The notes under the pieces are model-generated. The model worked only from the letters and a program-made list of their open reading frames with translations, did no database searches and was not told the DNA's origin. The translations under genes were made by a program, and so were the position numbers. Source: an uncultured Alphaproteobacteria bacterium (lineage in GTDB: Bacteria > Pseudomonadota > Alphaproteobacteria > HIMB59 > GCA-002718135). From it: a stretch of 36,619 bases of DNA. Shown here one piece after another: positions 25,060 to 33,353 of this stretch; the first letter of the stretch is position 1, and each line of letters begins with the position of its first letter. Location: positions 1-36,619 of the forward strand of contig CACMET010000014.1 of the NCBI GenBank assembly GCA_902612825.1, written 5' to 3'.

Positions 25060-26156
25060 TCTTTTTCAAATGAGTTGATTGTATTTGTAATATCATAATT
25101 TTGAAATACAATTTTTTGAATTTCATTTTCTTTTTTATTTATCCACTTATTGTCAAAATATTTTTCATAAACATTTATTATTGTTGATTTAATATCATTT
25201 ATTTCTGGAGAATTTATAATTAGCTCTTTATCTCTTAAAATATTATAATTTTCACCAACATTTGTAGCTATAACAATTTTTTTTCTAATCATTGATTCTA
25301 GAAGACTTATTGGAAATGCCTCACCTATACTAGGCAGAATGTTTAAATGAATTGAATTATAAAAGTTATCAAGATTATCAATATATCCAAGTAATTTTAT
25401 ATAATTTTCTAATTTCAAATTTTTAATAAAATCAAATAAATATTTATTGTTATTATCAATATTTGGACCAGCTAATATTAACTTAAAATTTTTATAATTT
25501 TGGTTTTTAATAATTTCATTAAAGGCTAAAATTAAATTTTTATGATTTTTTTGGAGGTCCCATCTTCCTATGCAACCAATTACAAAATCTTCATTACGAT
25601 TAAACTTTTTTTTGTAAATTATCATTTGTTTATCTATTGATATTCCTAAATCTGTATTAAAAAAAATATTTTTTTTATAGCCTAGTTTTATATGTGAGTT
25701 TGAGGCATTTTTAGAACATGAAATAATCTTTTTAGGAATAAAATGTGATATTATTGCACATAATTTAGATGTAATTCTAGTATTTAATTTCGTAGTTTTG
25801 GGATCCAAGCTAAAATTAACTAAGCACCAATAAATTGGTATTTTTAAGATAACTGATGCTATTGATCCTAATAAATCTGAGTGATACATCCATGATTGAA
25901 TTAAGTTAGGCTTTTCAATTTTTAAAATTTTTATAAGTTTTAAAAATTTTATAAATATATTTAATTTATTTGAATTAATATTTAATTCATAACATTTAAT
26001 ATTTTTTTGCTTTAAAATTTTGCCATAATGAGAAAGATCTTTTAATGAAAGAACAATATGTGTTATATTAGATGAATTCTGGTTTAATACTATTTTAGAT
26101 AGAATTTCTTGTGCTCCACCATATGATAAGCTTGTAATAATATGAAAGATTTTCAT
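25035..26156 (-). CDS. GT4-family glycosyltransferase
   Basis: A 373-residue GT-B glycosyltransferase. The N-terminus MKIFHIITSLSYGGAQEIL has the usual glycine loop, and PNLIQSWMYHSDLLGSI is typical of GT4 members from capsule and O-antigen loci. In the donor-binding half, IGCIGRWDLQKNH, LAGPNIDNN and the EX7E motif in SIGEAFPISLLESM are visible. It is 1 base from the epimerase gene upstream and overlaps the next glycosyltransferase gene by 25 bases, so it is a coupled operon member. It is only distantly similar to that neighbour (different loop sequences), so it is not a recent duplicate. The linkage formed is unknown. Confidence 0.85.
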   Translation of the reverse strand: MKIFHIITSLSYGGAQEILSKIVLNQNSSNITHIVLSLKDLSHYGKILKQKNIKCYELNINSNKLNIFIKFLKLIKILKIEKPNLIQSWMYHSDLLGSIASVILKIPIYWCLVNFSLDPKTTKLNTRITSKLCAIISHFIPKKIISCSKNASNSHIKLGYKKNIFFNTDLGISIDKQMIIYKKKFNRNEDFVIGCIGRWDLQKNHKNLILAFNEIIKNQNYKNFKLILAGPNIDNNNKYLFDFIKNLKLENYIKLLGYIDNLDNFYNSIHLNILPSIGEAFPISLLESMIRKKIVIATNVGENYNILRDKELIINSPEINDIKSTIINVYEKYFDNKWINKKENEIQKIVFQNYDITNTINSFEKEWIKNQNY

Positions 26157-26157
26157 T

Positions 26158-27003
26158 TTATCTTACAATGTTTTTTAAACCTTTATTTAAATTTATCTTT
26201 GGTTTCCATTTAAAAGTTTTTGATATTTTGGTTATATTTGCTTCAGTATAAAGAATTTGATTTTTATCTATATCATTTATAGGTTTTATGGAGGATGAGG
26301 ATTTAATATATTTTTTCAATAAACATGCTATTTTATATAAATTGAAAGCACGACCATAACCAACGTTATATATTTTAAAGCCAATTATTTTTTTATAACT
26401 GTTAATTATAGTTGAAACTAATTCATTTAAATCATCTATATATAAATAATCTCTATAAATACTTTTGTTAATCATAATTTCTTGATTTCTTTTTAATTTA
26501 GATATTACTGATGGAATATAAAATTTAGCTTTTTGTTTTTTTCCATAAATATTGAATAATCTAAGAACACAAATATCTAAATTATAATTCTTAGAATAAA
26601 AATTGCACCAGTCTTCTGAATTCTTTTTTGTTAGAGCATATGGATTAAATGTGTATGTTTTATCCGTTTCTTTTGATTTTATAGTATTTTTACCTTTATA
26701 CAAATAAGAGCTAAATAAAATTAATTTTGCTTTATGCAGTTTACAATATTCTAAAACATTTATGGTACCAATTAAATTACTACTGATATAATCAGTTGGA
26801 TTGATCCAACTATCTCCTACATTTGCTCTTGATGCCAAATGAATTACTAAATCTACTTTTGGCATATTAGCCCAATAAATTTTAGTGGTTACGTCTTTTT
26901 TTTTTGTAATTATTATAAGTTCTTTTTTTTTATATTTTTTATTAAAAAAACTTATAAGATTTTTTCCAATAAAACCAGAAGATCCTGTAACTAGAATTTT
27001 CAT
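26158..27003 (-). CDS. NAD-dependent sugar epimerase/dehydratase (extended SDR)
   Basis: A 281-residue extended short-chain dehydrogenase. The NAD-binding TGSSGFIGKN motif (7-16) opens the protein, followed by HLASRANVGDSW (55-66), the catalytic serine region FSSYLY (97-102), and Tyr122/Lys126 in PYALTKK. RLFNIYGK and DYLYIDDLNELV are typical of nucleotide-sugar epimerases and reductases. It probably changes the configuration of, or reduces, a nucleotide-activated sugar for the repeat unit. Its start overlaps the stop of the nucleotidyltransferase gene by 4 bases (coupled), suggesting the two act on the same sugar. It is rather short for the family (usually 300-340), mainly through a shorter C-terminus. 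The exact reaction cannot be read from the sequence. Confidence 0.82.
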   Translation of the reverse strand: MKILVTGSSGFIGKNLISFFNKKYKKKELIIITKKKDVTTKIYWANMPKVDLVIHLASRANVGDSWINPTDYISSNLIGTINVLEYCKLHKAKLILFSSYLYKGKNTIKSKETDKTYTFNPYALTKKNSEDWCNFYSKNYNLDICVLRLFNIYGKKQKAKFYIPSVISKLKRNQEIMINKSIYRDYLYIDDLNELVSTIINSYKKIIGFKIYNVGYGRAFNLYKIACLLKKYIKSSSSIKPINDIDKNQILYTEANITKISKTFKWKPKINLNKGLKNIVR

Positions 27004-27710
27004 TTTAATTTCTTTTTAAATTTATTAAATTCTTTATTTGCTCTCTCGTAATCGTCAGGGCGACCAATATCTAACCAATAACCTTTATGTATCTCTACAT
27101 TAATTTTTTGTTTTTCCTTTAACAAATCAAAAACTAAATTATCAAAACCATAGAATTTATTTTTAGAAATATATTTTAGAATTTTTTTATTTATAATATA
27201 AATACCCATACTTACTAAATAATTGTTCTTTGGTTTTTCAAGAAAATTTCTTACAATTTTATTTTTATTTATTTCTATTACTCCAAAATCTACATGCTCT
27301 GATCTTTCAAAAGAATTAATTGTAAATTTATTTTTATTACTTATGTGTTTTTTAAAAATCCTACTAAAATTTAAATCTGTAAGTATATCACCATTCATAA
27401 GTAAAAAATCTTCTGGCAAATCATCTATCAATTTTAAGGGGCCAATGGTTCCCAACGGTTTTTTTTCAAAAGTAAAATCTATTTTAATTTTAAATTTTTT
27501 CTTATCAAAATATTCTTTTATTATATGTGACTGATGGCCTAAACAAATAGTTATATGTTGAAATTGATGTTTTATTAATTGATCTATAAGTATTTCAATT
27601 ATAGGTTTATTTTGAATGGGCACCATTGGTTTTGGTACTTTAAAAGTGTAAGGCAGTAATCTTCTTCCTAAACCACCAGCTAAGATGATTGCTCTATTTT
27701 TTGATTTCAT
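27000..27710 (-). CDS. Sugar-1-phosphate nucleotidyltransferase (HddC/RfbF-like)
   Basis: A 236-residue nucleotidyltransferase that activates a sugar 1-phosphate with an NTP. The N-terminal signature AIILAGGLGRRLLPYT (7-22) and Lys27 in VPKPM bind the nucleotide and phosphate. LLMNGDILTDL carries the metal-binding Asp, and GYWLDIGRPDDYERAN is the C-terminal motif of heptose-1-P, mannose-1-P and glucose-1-P transferases. At 236 residues it is the short single-domain type, like the heptose guanylyltransferase HddC, rather than the longer GlmU or RmlA types. Base choice (GTP, CTP, UTP) is not clear. It is 16 bases downstream of the LegB-type gene and overlaps the following epimerase gene by 4 bases, so it likely supplies a nucleotide sugar for that enzyme. 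Confidence 0.82.
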   Translation of the reverse strand: MKSKNRAIILAGGLGRRLLPYTFKVPKPMVPIQNKPIIEILIDQLIKHQFQHITICLGHQSHIIKEYFDKKKFKIKIDFTFEKKPLGTIGPLKLIDDLPEDFLLMNGDILTDLNFSRIFKKHISNKNKFTINSFERSEHVDFGVIEINKNKIVRNFLEKPKNNYLVSMGIYIINKKILKYISKNKFYGFDNLVFDLLKEKQKINVEIHKGYWLDIGRPDDYERANKEFNKFKKKLK

Positions 27711-27726
27711 GTTAATAACAAATTAT

Positions 27727-28719
27727 TTATTTAGTATAAATTTCTTTCGAATTATTTATATTTTTATTTTCTTCAAACCATTTAATTGTTTTAATTAGGC
27801 CTCTCTGAAAACCTTTAGAGCCAGTAAATTTTGGTTTCCATTTAAGTATTTTTAATGCTTTTTTATTATTTGATAAAAGCTTATTTACTTCACTCTTTAA
27901 GGGTCTTTTCCTAATTTTTTCTGGTCTTAACTTTAATTCATAATTCATTAATTTTGAAATTAATTTTATTGTTTCTAATATGCTAAAATCTTTGGATATT
28001 CCTAAATTAAATTGTTCTCCATATATATTTTTATTATTTAAAGCACAAATAAACGCCTCTACTGTGTCTTCAACAAATGTAAAATCCCTCGTAGGAAAAA
28101 CTGATCCAATTTTTAATTGTTTATTTTTATTTAAAATTTGATTAATTATCGTAGGAATAACAGCTCTATTTGATTGTCTTGGTCCATATGTATTAAATGG
28201 TCTTAATATAATAATAGGTACATTATAAGAGTGGAAGTAAGACATACAAGCTTGATCAGCAGCTATTTTTGATGCTGCATATGGTGATTGTGCTTGTAGT
28301 GGATGCTTTTCATCCATTGGTGTGTATACGGCACTACCAAATACTTCACTAGTTGAAGTATGAATTAAAACTTTTTTTCTATCTGATTTAACAATCTCAA
28401 GTAAATTTAGTACTCCGTTAAAATTAGTATAAAAATTACTAACAGGTGCATCATAAGAATATGGTATAGAAATTAAAGCTGCTAAGTTAATAATATGACT
28501 ACAATCTTTTGAAATATTCTCAATTAATTTGTAATCATTTATATCGCCAGAGATTATTTCAAGATATTTATTTTTAACCAGCTTCATATCATCAAGCCAA
28601 CCCCAATCATTCTTAAAGTTGTATCTGATAAGGGCTTTTACAAATATTTTTTTTTCAATGAGTCTTTCTACTAAATGAGAGCCAATAAATCCTTCTGCAC
28701 CAGTAACCAAAATTTTCAC
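27727..28719 (-). CDS. LegB-type NAD-dependent nucleotide-sugar 4,6-dehydratase
   Basis: A 330-residue extended SDR. Motifs are TGAEGFIGSH (6-15), the LegB-typical NDWGWLDD (37-44), HTSTSEVFG (120-128) with Ser124, and Tyr147/Lys151 in YAASK. RPFNTYGPRQSNRAVIPTI is characteristic of LegB, the UDP- or GDP-GlcNAc 4,6-dehydratase that opens legionaminic acid and related nonulosonate/bacillosamine pathways. The remaining legionaminic genes (aminotransferase LegC, synthase, CMP-transferase) are not in the window, so the product may be a simpler 6-deoxy-amino sugar, or those genes may be elsewhere. The gene lies 8 bases after a GT4 gene and 16 bases before the nucleotidyltransferase gene. Confidence 0.75.
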   Translation of the reverse strand: MKILVTGAEGFIGSHLVERLIEKKIFVKALIRYNFKNDWGWLDDMKLVKNKYLEIISGDINDYKLIENISKDCSHIINLAALISIPYSYDAPVSNFYTNFNGVLNLLEIVKSDRKKVLIHTSTSEVFGSAVYTPMDEKHPLQAQSPYAASKIAADQACMSYFHSYNVPIIILRPFNTYGPRQSNRAVIPTIINQILNKNKQLKIGSVFPTRDFTFVEDTVEAFICALNNKNIYGEQFNLGISKDFSILETIKLISKLMNYELKLRPEKIRKRPLKSEVNKLLSNNKKALKILKWKPKFTGSKGFQRGLIKTIKWFEENKNINNSKEIYTK

Positions 28720-28727
28720 GTTATTTC

Positions 28728-29825
28728 TTAGCTATTTAACAATTCAATATACATATTTGATATATTATCAACTGAAAAAAAATTTGATCTATTTTTTAAA
28801 TCTTTTTTATTGTATTCTTTATCTAAAGCCTTTTTTATTGCATTTGAAATTGAATCAATATCACCAACTTTAGCTAGTTCACCATATTTATTACTAGAAA
28901 TAATTTCTGAAGGACCACAGTAACAATCTGTTGCTACTATTGGAATTCCCAGCATTAATGATTCAACTATAACTACACCAAAAGCCTCATATTTAGATGT
29001 TATTAAAAATAAATCTGATTTTAAAATATACTTATATGGATTAGGTTTAAAACCTAGAAAAAAAACATTATTTTGTAAATTTAGTTTATTTACAAGTTTT
29101 TTTAGATTTTTCTCTAATGAACCCTTCCCTAATATAAAATATTTAATTTTGTAATTTTGATCAATTAAATTTTTAATTGATAAAATAGCACTATAATAAT
29201 CTTTTTGATCCTCAAGTCTAGCAGCTGATACTATTATTTTATAGTTATTTTTTAAATTAATAAAATTAGTTTCTTCAATTTTTTCTTTTGATAAATCAAT
29301 ATATTCATCACTAACTACAGGGCAGTAAAATGTTTTAATTTTATCTTTGGAAATTAATAAATATTTTTCTAAATCTTGATTAAGTTGTTTGCATGAAGAA
29401 ATAACATAATCACTAAATTTATAAGCAAAAATTGCTAAAATATATACAATTAAATTAAACCATTTCTGCTTTATGTGAGAGATAACAGGAATATGCTCTA
29501 AAACTACAACTTTATGTTTCATAAATACAGATGATAAGCAAAGTAAAACATTTATATGTGTTAAAGCAGAAATTACTACATCTGGATTTGTATTTAATAA
29601 AAATTTTCTTAATTTAAAGAAAGAAAAAAAAACTCTATTCGTATTTAAATTTTTTATTTTTACCTTAGGTTTAATTAAAAAAGTATAATCTGATTTTGAA
29701 TTTAAAACAATTATTGTGCACTCAAAACCTTTAGAACTTAAGTTGTTAGCTAAATTAATAATAACTTTTTCACTTCCACCTTTTTGAAGAAATGGAATTA
29801 AGAAAAAAATTTTTTTTTTTTTCAT
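28728..29825 (-). CDS. GT4-family glycosyltransferase
   Basis: A 365-residue GT-B glycosyltransferase. The N-terminus FLIPFLQKGGSEKVIINLAN has the GT4 glycine loop, and SALTHINVLLCL and VLEHIPVISH belong to the acceptor domain. The donor domain has SAARLEDQKDY, ILGKGSLEKNL, and the EX7E motif in SKYEAFGVVIVESLMLGIP, followed by a nucleotide-binding GPSEII. The pattern is that of hexosyl- and N-acetylhexosaminyl-transferases of capsule and O-antigen loci. It lies 5 bases downstream of the RmlB-type gene and 8 bases upstream of the LegB-type gene. The linkage is unknown. Confidence 0.86.
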   Translation of the reverse strand: MKKKKIFFLIPFLQKGGSEKVIINLANNLSSKGFECTIIVLNSKSDYTFLIKPKVKIKNLNTNRVFFSFFKLRKFLLNTNPDVVISALTHINVLLCLSSVFMKHKVVVLEHIPVISHIKQKWFNLIVYILAIFAYKFSDYVISSCKQLNQDLEKYLLISKDKIKTFYCPVVSDEYIDLSKEKIEETNFINLKNNYKIIVSAARLEDQKDYYSAILSIKNLIDQNYKIKYFILGKGSLEKNLKKLVNKLNLQNNVFFLGFKPNPYKYILKSDLFLITSKYEAFGVVIVESLMLGIPIVATDCYCGPSEIISSNKYGELAKVGDIDSISNAIKKALDKEYNKKDLKNRSNFFSVDNISNMYIELLNS

Positions 29826-29830
29826 TATCT

Positions 29831-30775
29831 TTATAATTTATATGATTTTACAAGATTTTTTAAATCATTTTCAATAAATCTTTTCTGAGACCACCCTAAT
29901 TTATTAATTTTAGAATAATTAATAGAATATCTTAAATCATTATATGGCCTATCATTTACGTACTGAATGCTTGTTTTAATATTTAAATTTAAGATATTAC
30001 ATATTTTTTTTACTATATCAAAATTCGTATATCCATTGGAGGACCCAACATTATAAGTTTCTTGAATTTTACCTTTTTTTATTATTAAAAATAATGCAGA
30101 AATAAAATCTTGTATTGCCAGAAAGTGTCTTATATTTTTTCCATTTCCATGTAATGGAACTTTTTTATTATTACTTAATAAAAATATAGATTTTGGAATT
30201 AATTTTTCAGGATACTGTCTTGTGCCATATATATTATTTGGACGTATAATAATAACTGGTAAATTAAATGACTTTATATAACTTTTAATAATCATCTCTG
30301 CTGCAGCTTTTGATGCTGAATATGGATTAGTTGGATTTAAAGAATGATTTTCAGAAAAACTTCCTTTTAAAATATCTCCATATACCTCATCTGTACTTAT
30401 ATGAATTATTTTTTTTACAGAATAATATCTAGATAACTCAATAATGTTATGAGTACCTATAATGTTCGTTTTTGAAAAAATCTTTGAATTGCCAAAAGAA
30501 TTATCTACATGACTTTCTGCTGCTGCATGAATTAATAGATCAGTATTAGAAAATATAGATTTTGAATTTTTTAATGTACAGATATCAGATTTAATTATTT
30601 TAACACGTTTATCTTTTGCGATATTTTTAAGATTAGATATAAATCCAGCGTATGTAAATTTATCTATTATTATTATTTTTGCGTTTTTAAATTTTCTAAA
30701 ACAATTCTCAGCTATATGAGAACCGATAAAACCAGCCCCTCCTGTAATAATGATTTTATTTATTGGCATTTTCAA
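29831..30775 (-). CDS. RmlB-type NDP-glucose 4,6-dehydratase
   Basis: A 314-residue extended SDR closest to dTDP-glucose 4,6-dehydratase RmlB/RfbB, which makes NDP-4-keto-6-deoxyglucose. Motifs are TGGAGFIGSH (11-20), AAAESHVDNSFG (84-95), ISTDEVYGD (126-134) with Thr128, Asp129 and Glu130, and Tyr152/Lys156 in YSASK. The C-terminal VNDRPYNDLRYSIN segment corresponds to the RmlB substrate-binding DRPxHDxRY, with Asn in place of His. The partners RmlA, RmlC and RmlD are not in the window; instead a C-methyltransferase, a Gfo/Idh oxidoreductase and a cupin lie upstream, pointing to a modified 6-deoxy sugar rather than rhamnose. The gene overlaps the methyltransferase by 20 bases; Met3 (30769) is an alternative start. 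Confidence 0.85.
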   Translation of the reverse strand: MKMPINKIIITGGAGFIGSHIAENCFRKFKNAKIIIIDKFTYAGFISNLKNIAKDKRVKIIKSDICTLKNSKSIFSNTDLLIHAAAESHVDNSFGNSKIFSKTNIIGTHNIIELSRYYSVKKIIHISTDEVYGDILKGSFSENHSLNPTNPYSASKAAAEMIIKSYIKSFNLPVIIIRPNNIYGTRQYPEKLIPKSIFLLSNNKKVPLHGNGKNIRHFLAIQDFISALFLIIKKGKIQETYNVGSSNGYTNFDIVKKICNILNLNIKTSIQYVNDRPYNDLRYSINYSKINKLGWSQKRFIENDLKNLVKSYKL

Positions 30776-32021
30776 TTTTTATAATTTTTGTTTTCGGAAA
30801 AGGAATTATAATTTTAAAATTTTTATTTAAAAGTTTTAATTTATTTATTATTGATTCTTTAAAGTTCCAAGCAAATATAATAATAACATCAAAATCAGTC
30901 TTATAGAGAATTTCAAAATTTTTAATTTGTATATTATGACATGGTAAATACATGTTTTTTTTAATTTTTGAATCATCAATTATAAATTTAATACTTTCTT
31001 CAGGAAAATTATAATAAGATAAAAAAGTTGTTACTTTTGCTGGTGCACCATAACCAATTATATTTTTTTTAAAAAAATTATATTTATGAGCTATATCAAA
31101 GAAATTTTTCTTATTTTTTTTAATTTTATTTGCAAATTCATAATAAGTGCTGATATTATTAAGCTTCATATCTTTTTCAATTTTTCTTATTAATAAAATA
31201 TTTTTTTTGTTAAAGATTTTTAAATCATTATTAATTCTAGTACAATGCACTCTTAAAGAACCTCCTTGAGTTTTAGTTTGTTCAACATGAATTATTTTAT
31301 AATTATTTCTTTTACATAAAATTTCTAATGGATGAAAATGATGATAATCAACATGCTCATGATAAATAGTATCAAAGTATATGTTTTTTATAACTGAATA
31401 CAAATACCCAACTTCAAAAATAAATACACCATCTCTAGCAAGCATAAAATTAACAGATTTAAAAAAATCATTAAGATTTTCAACATGTGCAAAAACGTGA
31501 TTTGCTGTAATGATTTTAAATTTATTTTTAAATTTTTTATACTTTCTTATAGAGTCAAATTTTAAAAAAATATTTGCTGTATTGATATTTTTGTTTTTTG
31601 ATATTTTACTTAAATTTTTTGCAGGCTCAATTCCTTGAACTAAAAATTTTTTTTGTTTGAAAAAATATAAAAAGGAACCATCATTAGAAGCAACATCACA
31701 TACTATATCTTTTTTTGGAATTAAATTGTACATTTTTATAATCCTATTTGCATAATCAGACAAATATTTTAGGTAAACTTGTGATGCTGAACTTGTATAT
31801 AAGTAATTTGAAAATAGTATCTTTGAATTTACCAAATGTGCAAGTTGTAAATGTTTACATTTTTTACAAAAATTTATTTCAAGAGGATAGAGGTTAAATT
31901 TATCAAAACTAGTTTTTCTTAATGCATTTGCAGGCGCAGTGGGATTAAGGCTAAAAACAAATTTAAGATCTGAAGATAAACAAATTCTACAAACCTTATT
32001 TTTTTTTAAATTAGTTTTCAT
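30756..32021 (-). CDS. SAM-dependent NDP-sugar C-methyltransferase with zinc-binding N-terminus
   Basis: A 421-residue three-part methyltransferase of the TcaB9/TylC3 type, which methylates carbon of a keto-deoxy sugar. The zinc-binding part has Cys11, Cys14, Cys52 and Cys55 (CRIC and CKKC). The SAM-binding domain shows VCDVASNDGSF (107-117) and NHVFAHV (174-180). The catalytic part has IYHEHVDY (219-226) with Tyr220, His221 and His223, followed by QGGSLRV. The C-terminal Rossmann-like domain includes IGYGAPAKVTTFLS. It lies upstream of the RmlB-type dehydratase, whose 4-keto product would be a suitable substrate, and downstream of a Gfo/Idh oxidoreductase (11-base overlap). The expected product is a branched-chain (C-methyl) deoxy sugar of the surface glycan. 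Confidence 0.83.
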   Translation of the reverse strand: MKTNLKKNKVCRICLSSDLKFVFSLNPTAPANALRKTSFDKFNLYPLEINFCKKCKHLQLAHLVNSKILFSNYLYTSSASQVYLKYLSDYANRIIKMYNLIPKKDIVCDVASNDGSFLYFFKQKKFLVQGIEPAKNLSKISKNKNINTANIFLKFDSIRKYKKFKNKFKIITANHVFAHVENLNDFFKSVNFMLARDGVFIFEVGYLYSVIKNIYFDTIYHEHVDYHHFHPLEILCKRNNYKIIHVEQTKTQGGSLRVHCTRINNDLKIFNKKNILLIRKIEKDMKLNNISTYYEFANKIKKNKKNFFDIAHKYNFFKKNIIGYGAPAKVTTFLSYYNFPEESIKFIIDDSKIKKNMYLPCHNIQIKNFEILYKTDFDVIIIFAWNFKESIINKLKLLNKNFKIIIPFPKTKIIKIENANK

Positions 32022-32904
32022 CTAAAATGAATTGAAATTTTAGCATTATATTAGTTATTTTTTTTGATGTTCTACATTGATATATTTTTTTAGCAAATAT
32101 ATTTTTTATAATATTATTTATTGATATTTGTAATGGTGAGTTATTAAATGAGTTTATTGAATTACTTTTTATTTTATTATTAATAAAATATTGATCATTG
32201 TATTTAAAAGTATTTTTTTTATCTTTATATTTTACCTCTATTCTTTTTTTGTTAAAGCTATTTCCAAAACTTAAATACAAAGTAGTTTGGTTATAAATTA
32301 ATTTCATATAATAGTTACCTTGTCTTTTATTTTTGAATTCTCTTTTTATTTTTATTAATTTTAATTCATTAATATTAAATAATGTTGACAATATAGAAAA
32401 TACATGAACACCCCAATCCCAATAACTGTCTAATTGTTTTTTTCTATATAAATTATTACCCATTGAAATTTTAATTTCTGATTTTGAATTTTTAGATAAT
32501 TTAAATTTAACTAATTTTTTAAAATTAATAAAATTTTTATTATATAAATGGATATAATCTACATGAAGTATACATTTATTTTTTTTTGCTGTTTCTAACA
32601 AACTATAAACTTCATATTTAGTTATTGACAATGGTTTTTCTATAAATACATTTATTTTTTTTTTGAGATAAAACTTACATATATCATAATTTAATGCAGA
32701 ATTTGCAGCTATAAAAACTAATTTTATTGAATGATAATTATAATTTTTATAATTATTAGATAAAATTATATCCTTATTTATATTTTTGCTATCTATTGAT
32801 TTGTTATAAAATATTATTTTTAAATTTAAGTTTTTGTTTAAAATAATATTTTTATATATAACTTTACCCCATCTTCCATAACCAACTAAAGCGCAATTAA
32901 TCAA
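32011..32904 (-). CDS. Gfo/Idh/MocA-family oxidoreductase
   Basis: A 297-residue NAD(P)-dependent oxidoreductase. The N-terminal VGYGRWGKVI motif (8-17) is the nucleotide-binding Rossmann loop, and NVFIEKPLS carries the family's EKP motif with the catalytic-site lysine. HVDYIHLYN follows where the substrate-binding strand is expected. Compared with typical members (330-370 residues) it is short, mainly in the second domain. Members in glycan loci oxidise or reduce a keto or hydroxyl group of a nucleotide sugar. It lies between the cupin gene and the C-methyltransferase gene with 4-base spacing and 11-base overlap. It may reduce the keto group after methylation, or act on another sugar. Function is inferred from family and context. 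Confidence 0.75.
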   Translation of the reverse strand: MINCALVGYGRWGKVIYKNIILNKNLNLKIIFYNKSIDSKNINKDIILSNNYKNYNYHSIKLVFIAANSALNYDICKFYLKKKINVFIEKPLSITKYEVYSLLETAKKNKCILHVDYIHLYNKNFINFKKLVKFKLSKNSKSEIKISMGNNLYRKKQLDSYWDWGVHVFSILSTLFNINELKLIKIKREFKNKRQGNYYMKLIYNQTTLYLSFGNSFNKKRIEVKYKDKKNTFKYNDQYFINNKIKSNSINSFNNSPLQISINNIIKNIFAKKIYQCRTSKKITNIMLKFQFILDEN

Positions 32905-32908
32905 AACG

Positions 32909-33304
32909 TTAAATTAAATTAACTCTAACTAAATCATTTTCATAACTTTGTTTAGTTCTACTAGCTTTTCCTAACGTTATAAAATTAGTTCTTTTTGTAA
33001 ATAGCAGTGCATGTTCATACATAGGCGGAGTAAAAAAAAGGTCATCAGTAAAGAATTTTTTCATTAAAGGTTTTTTGTTTGAGCCTACCTTTCTATAATA
33101 ATATTTTAATTCCCCTTCTAAAATATAAATAAAATGCCAATGTTTTTTATGATAATGATTGGCACGAATAGAATTTTTATTAGAATTGATTAGCACACAG
33201 CTTCCAAAATTAAAATTAATTAAATTCTTTATTATTCCTCTTTTATCTTTGAACTCTTTTGGAAGCTTTATTTTAGAGTTATATTTAATACTTTTATAGA
33301 TCAT
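32909..33304 (-). CDS. FdtA/WxcM-like cupin (nucleotide-sugar ketoisomerase or epimerase)
   Basis: A 131-residue cupin of the FdtA/WxcM/RmlC-like group. KDKRGIIKNL precedes the barrel; HYHKKHWHFIYILEGEL (50-65) has His50, His52, His55 and His57, and TPPMYEHALLF is the second cupin motif. FdtA-type enzymes convert dTDP-4-keto-6-deoxyglucose to its 3-keto isomer, the route to 3-amino-3,6-dideoxy sugars; related cupins epimerise C3/C5. With the RmlB-type dehydratase and C-methyltransferase in the same run, isomerisation or epimerisation of the keto sugar is likely. No sugar aminotransferase is in the window, so a 3-amino product is not supported here. A 49-base gap separates it from the upstream GT11 gene. 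Confidence 0.72.
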   Translation of the reverse strand: MIYKSIKYNSKIKLPKEFKDKRGIIKNLINFNFGSCVLINSNKNSIRANHYHKKHWHFIYILEGELKYYYRKVGSNKKPLMKKFFTDDLFFTPPMYEHALLFTKRTNFITLGKASRTKQSYENDLVRVNLI

Positions 33305-33353
33305 AAATATTATATAAATTATTTTAAATTATTTTGTATAAAATTTTTAAATG

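Noticed and set aside
33305-33353. Promoter in the 49-base gap before the cupin gene (TATAAT on the minus strand at 33314-33309)
   Set aside because: It sits only 4 bases from the start codon with no matching -35 element, and such hexamers occur by chance in DNA this AT-rich.
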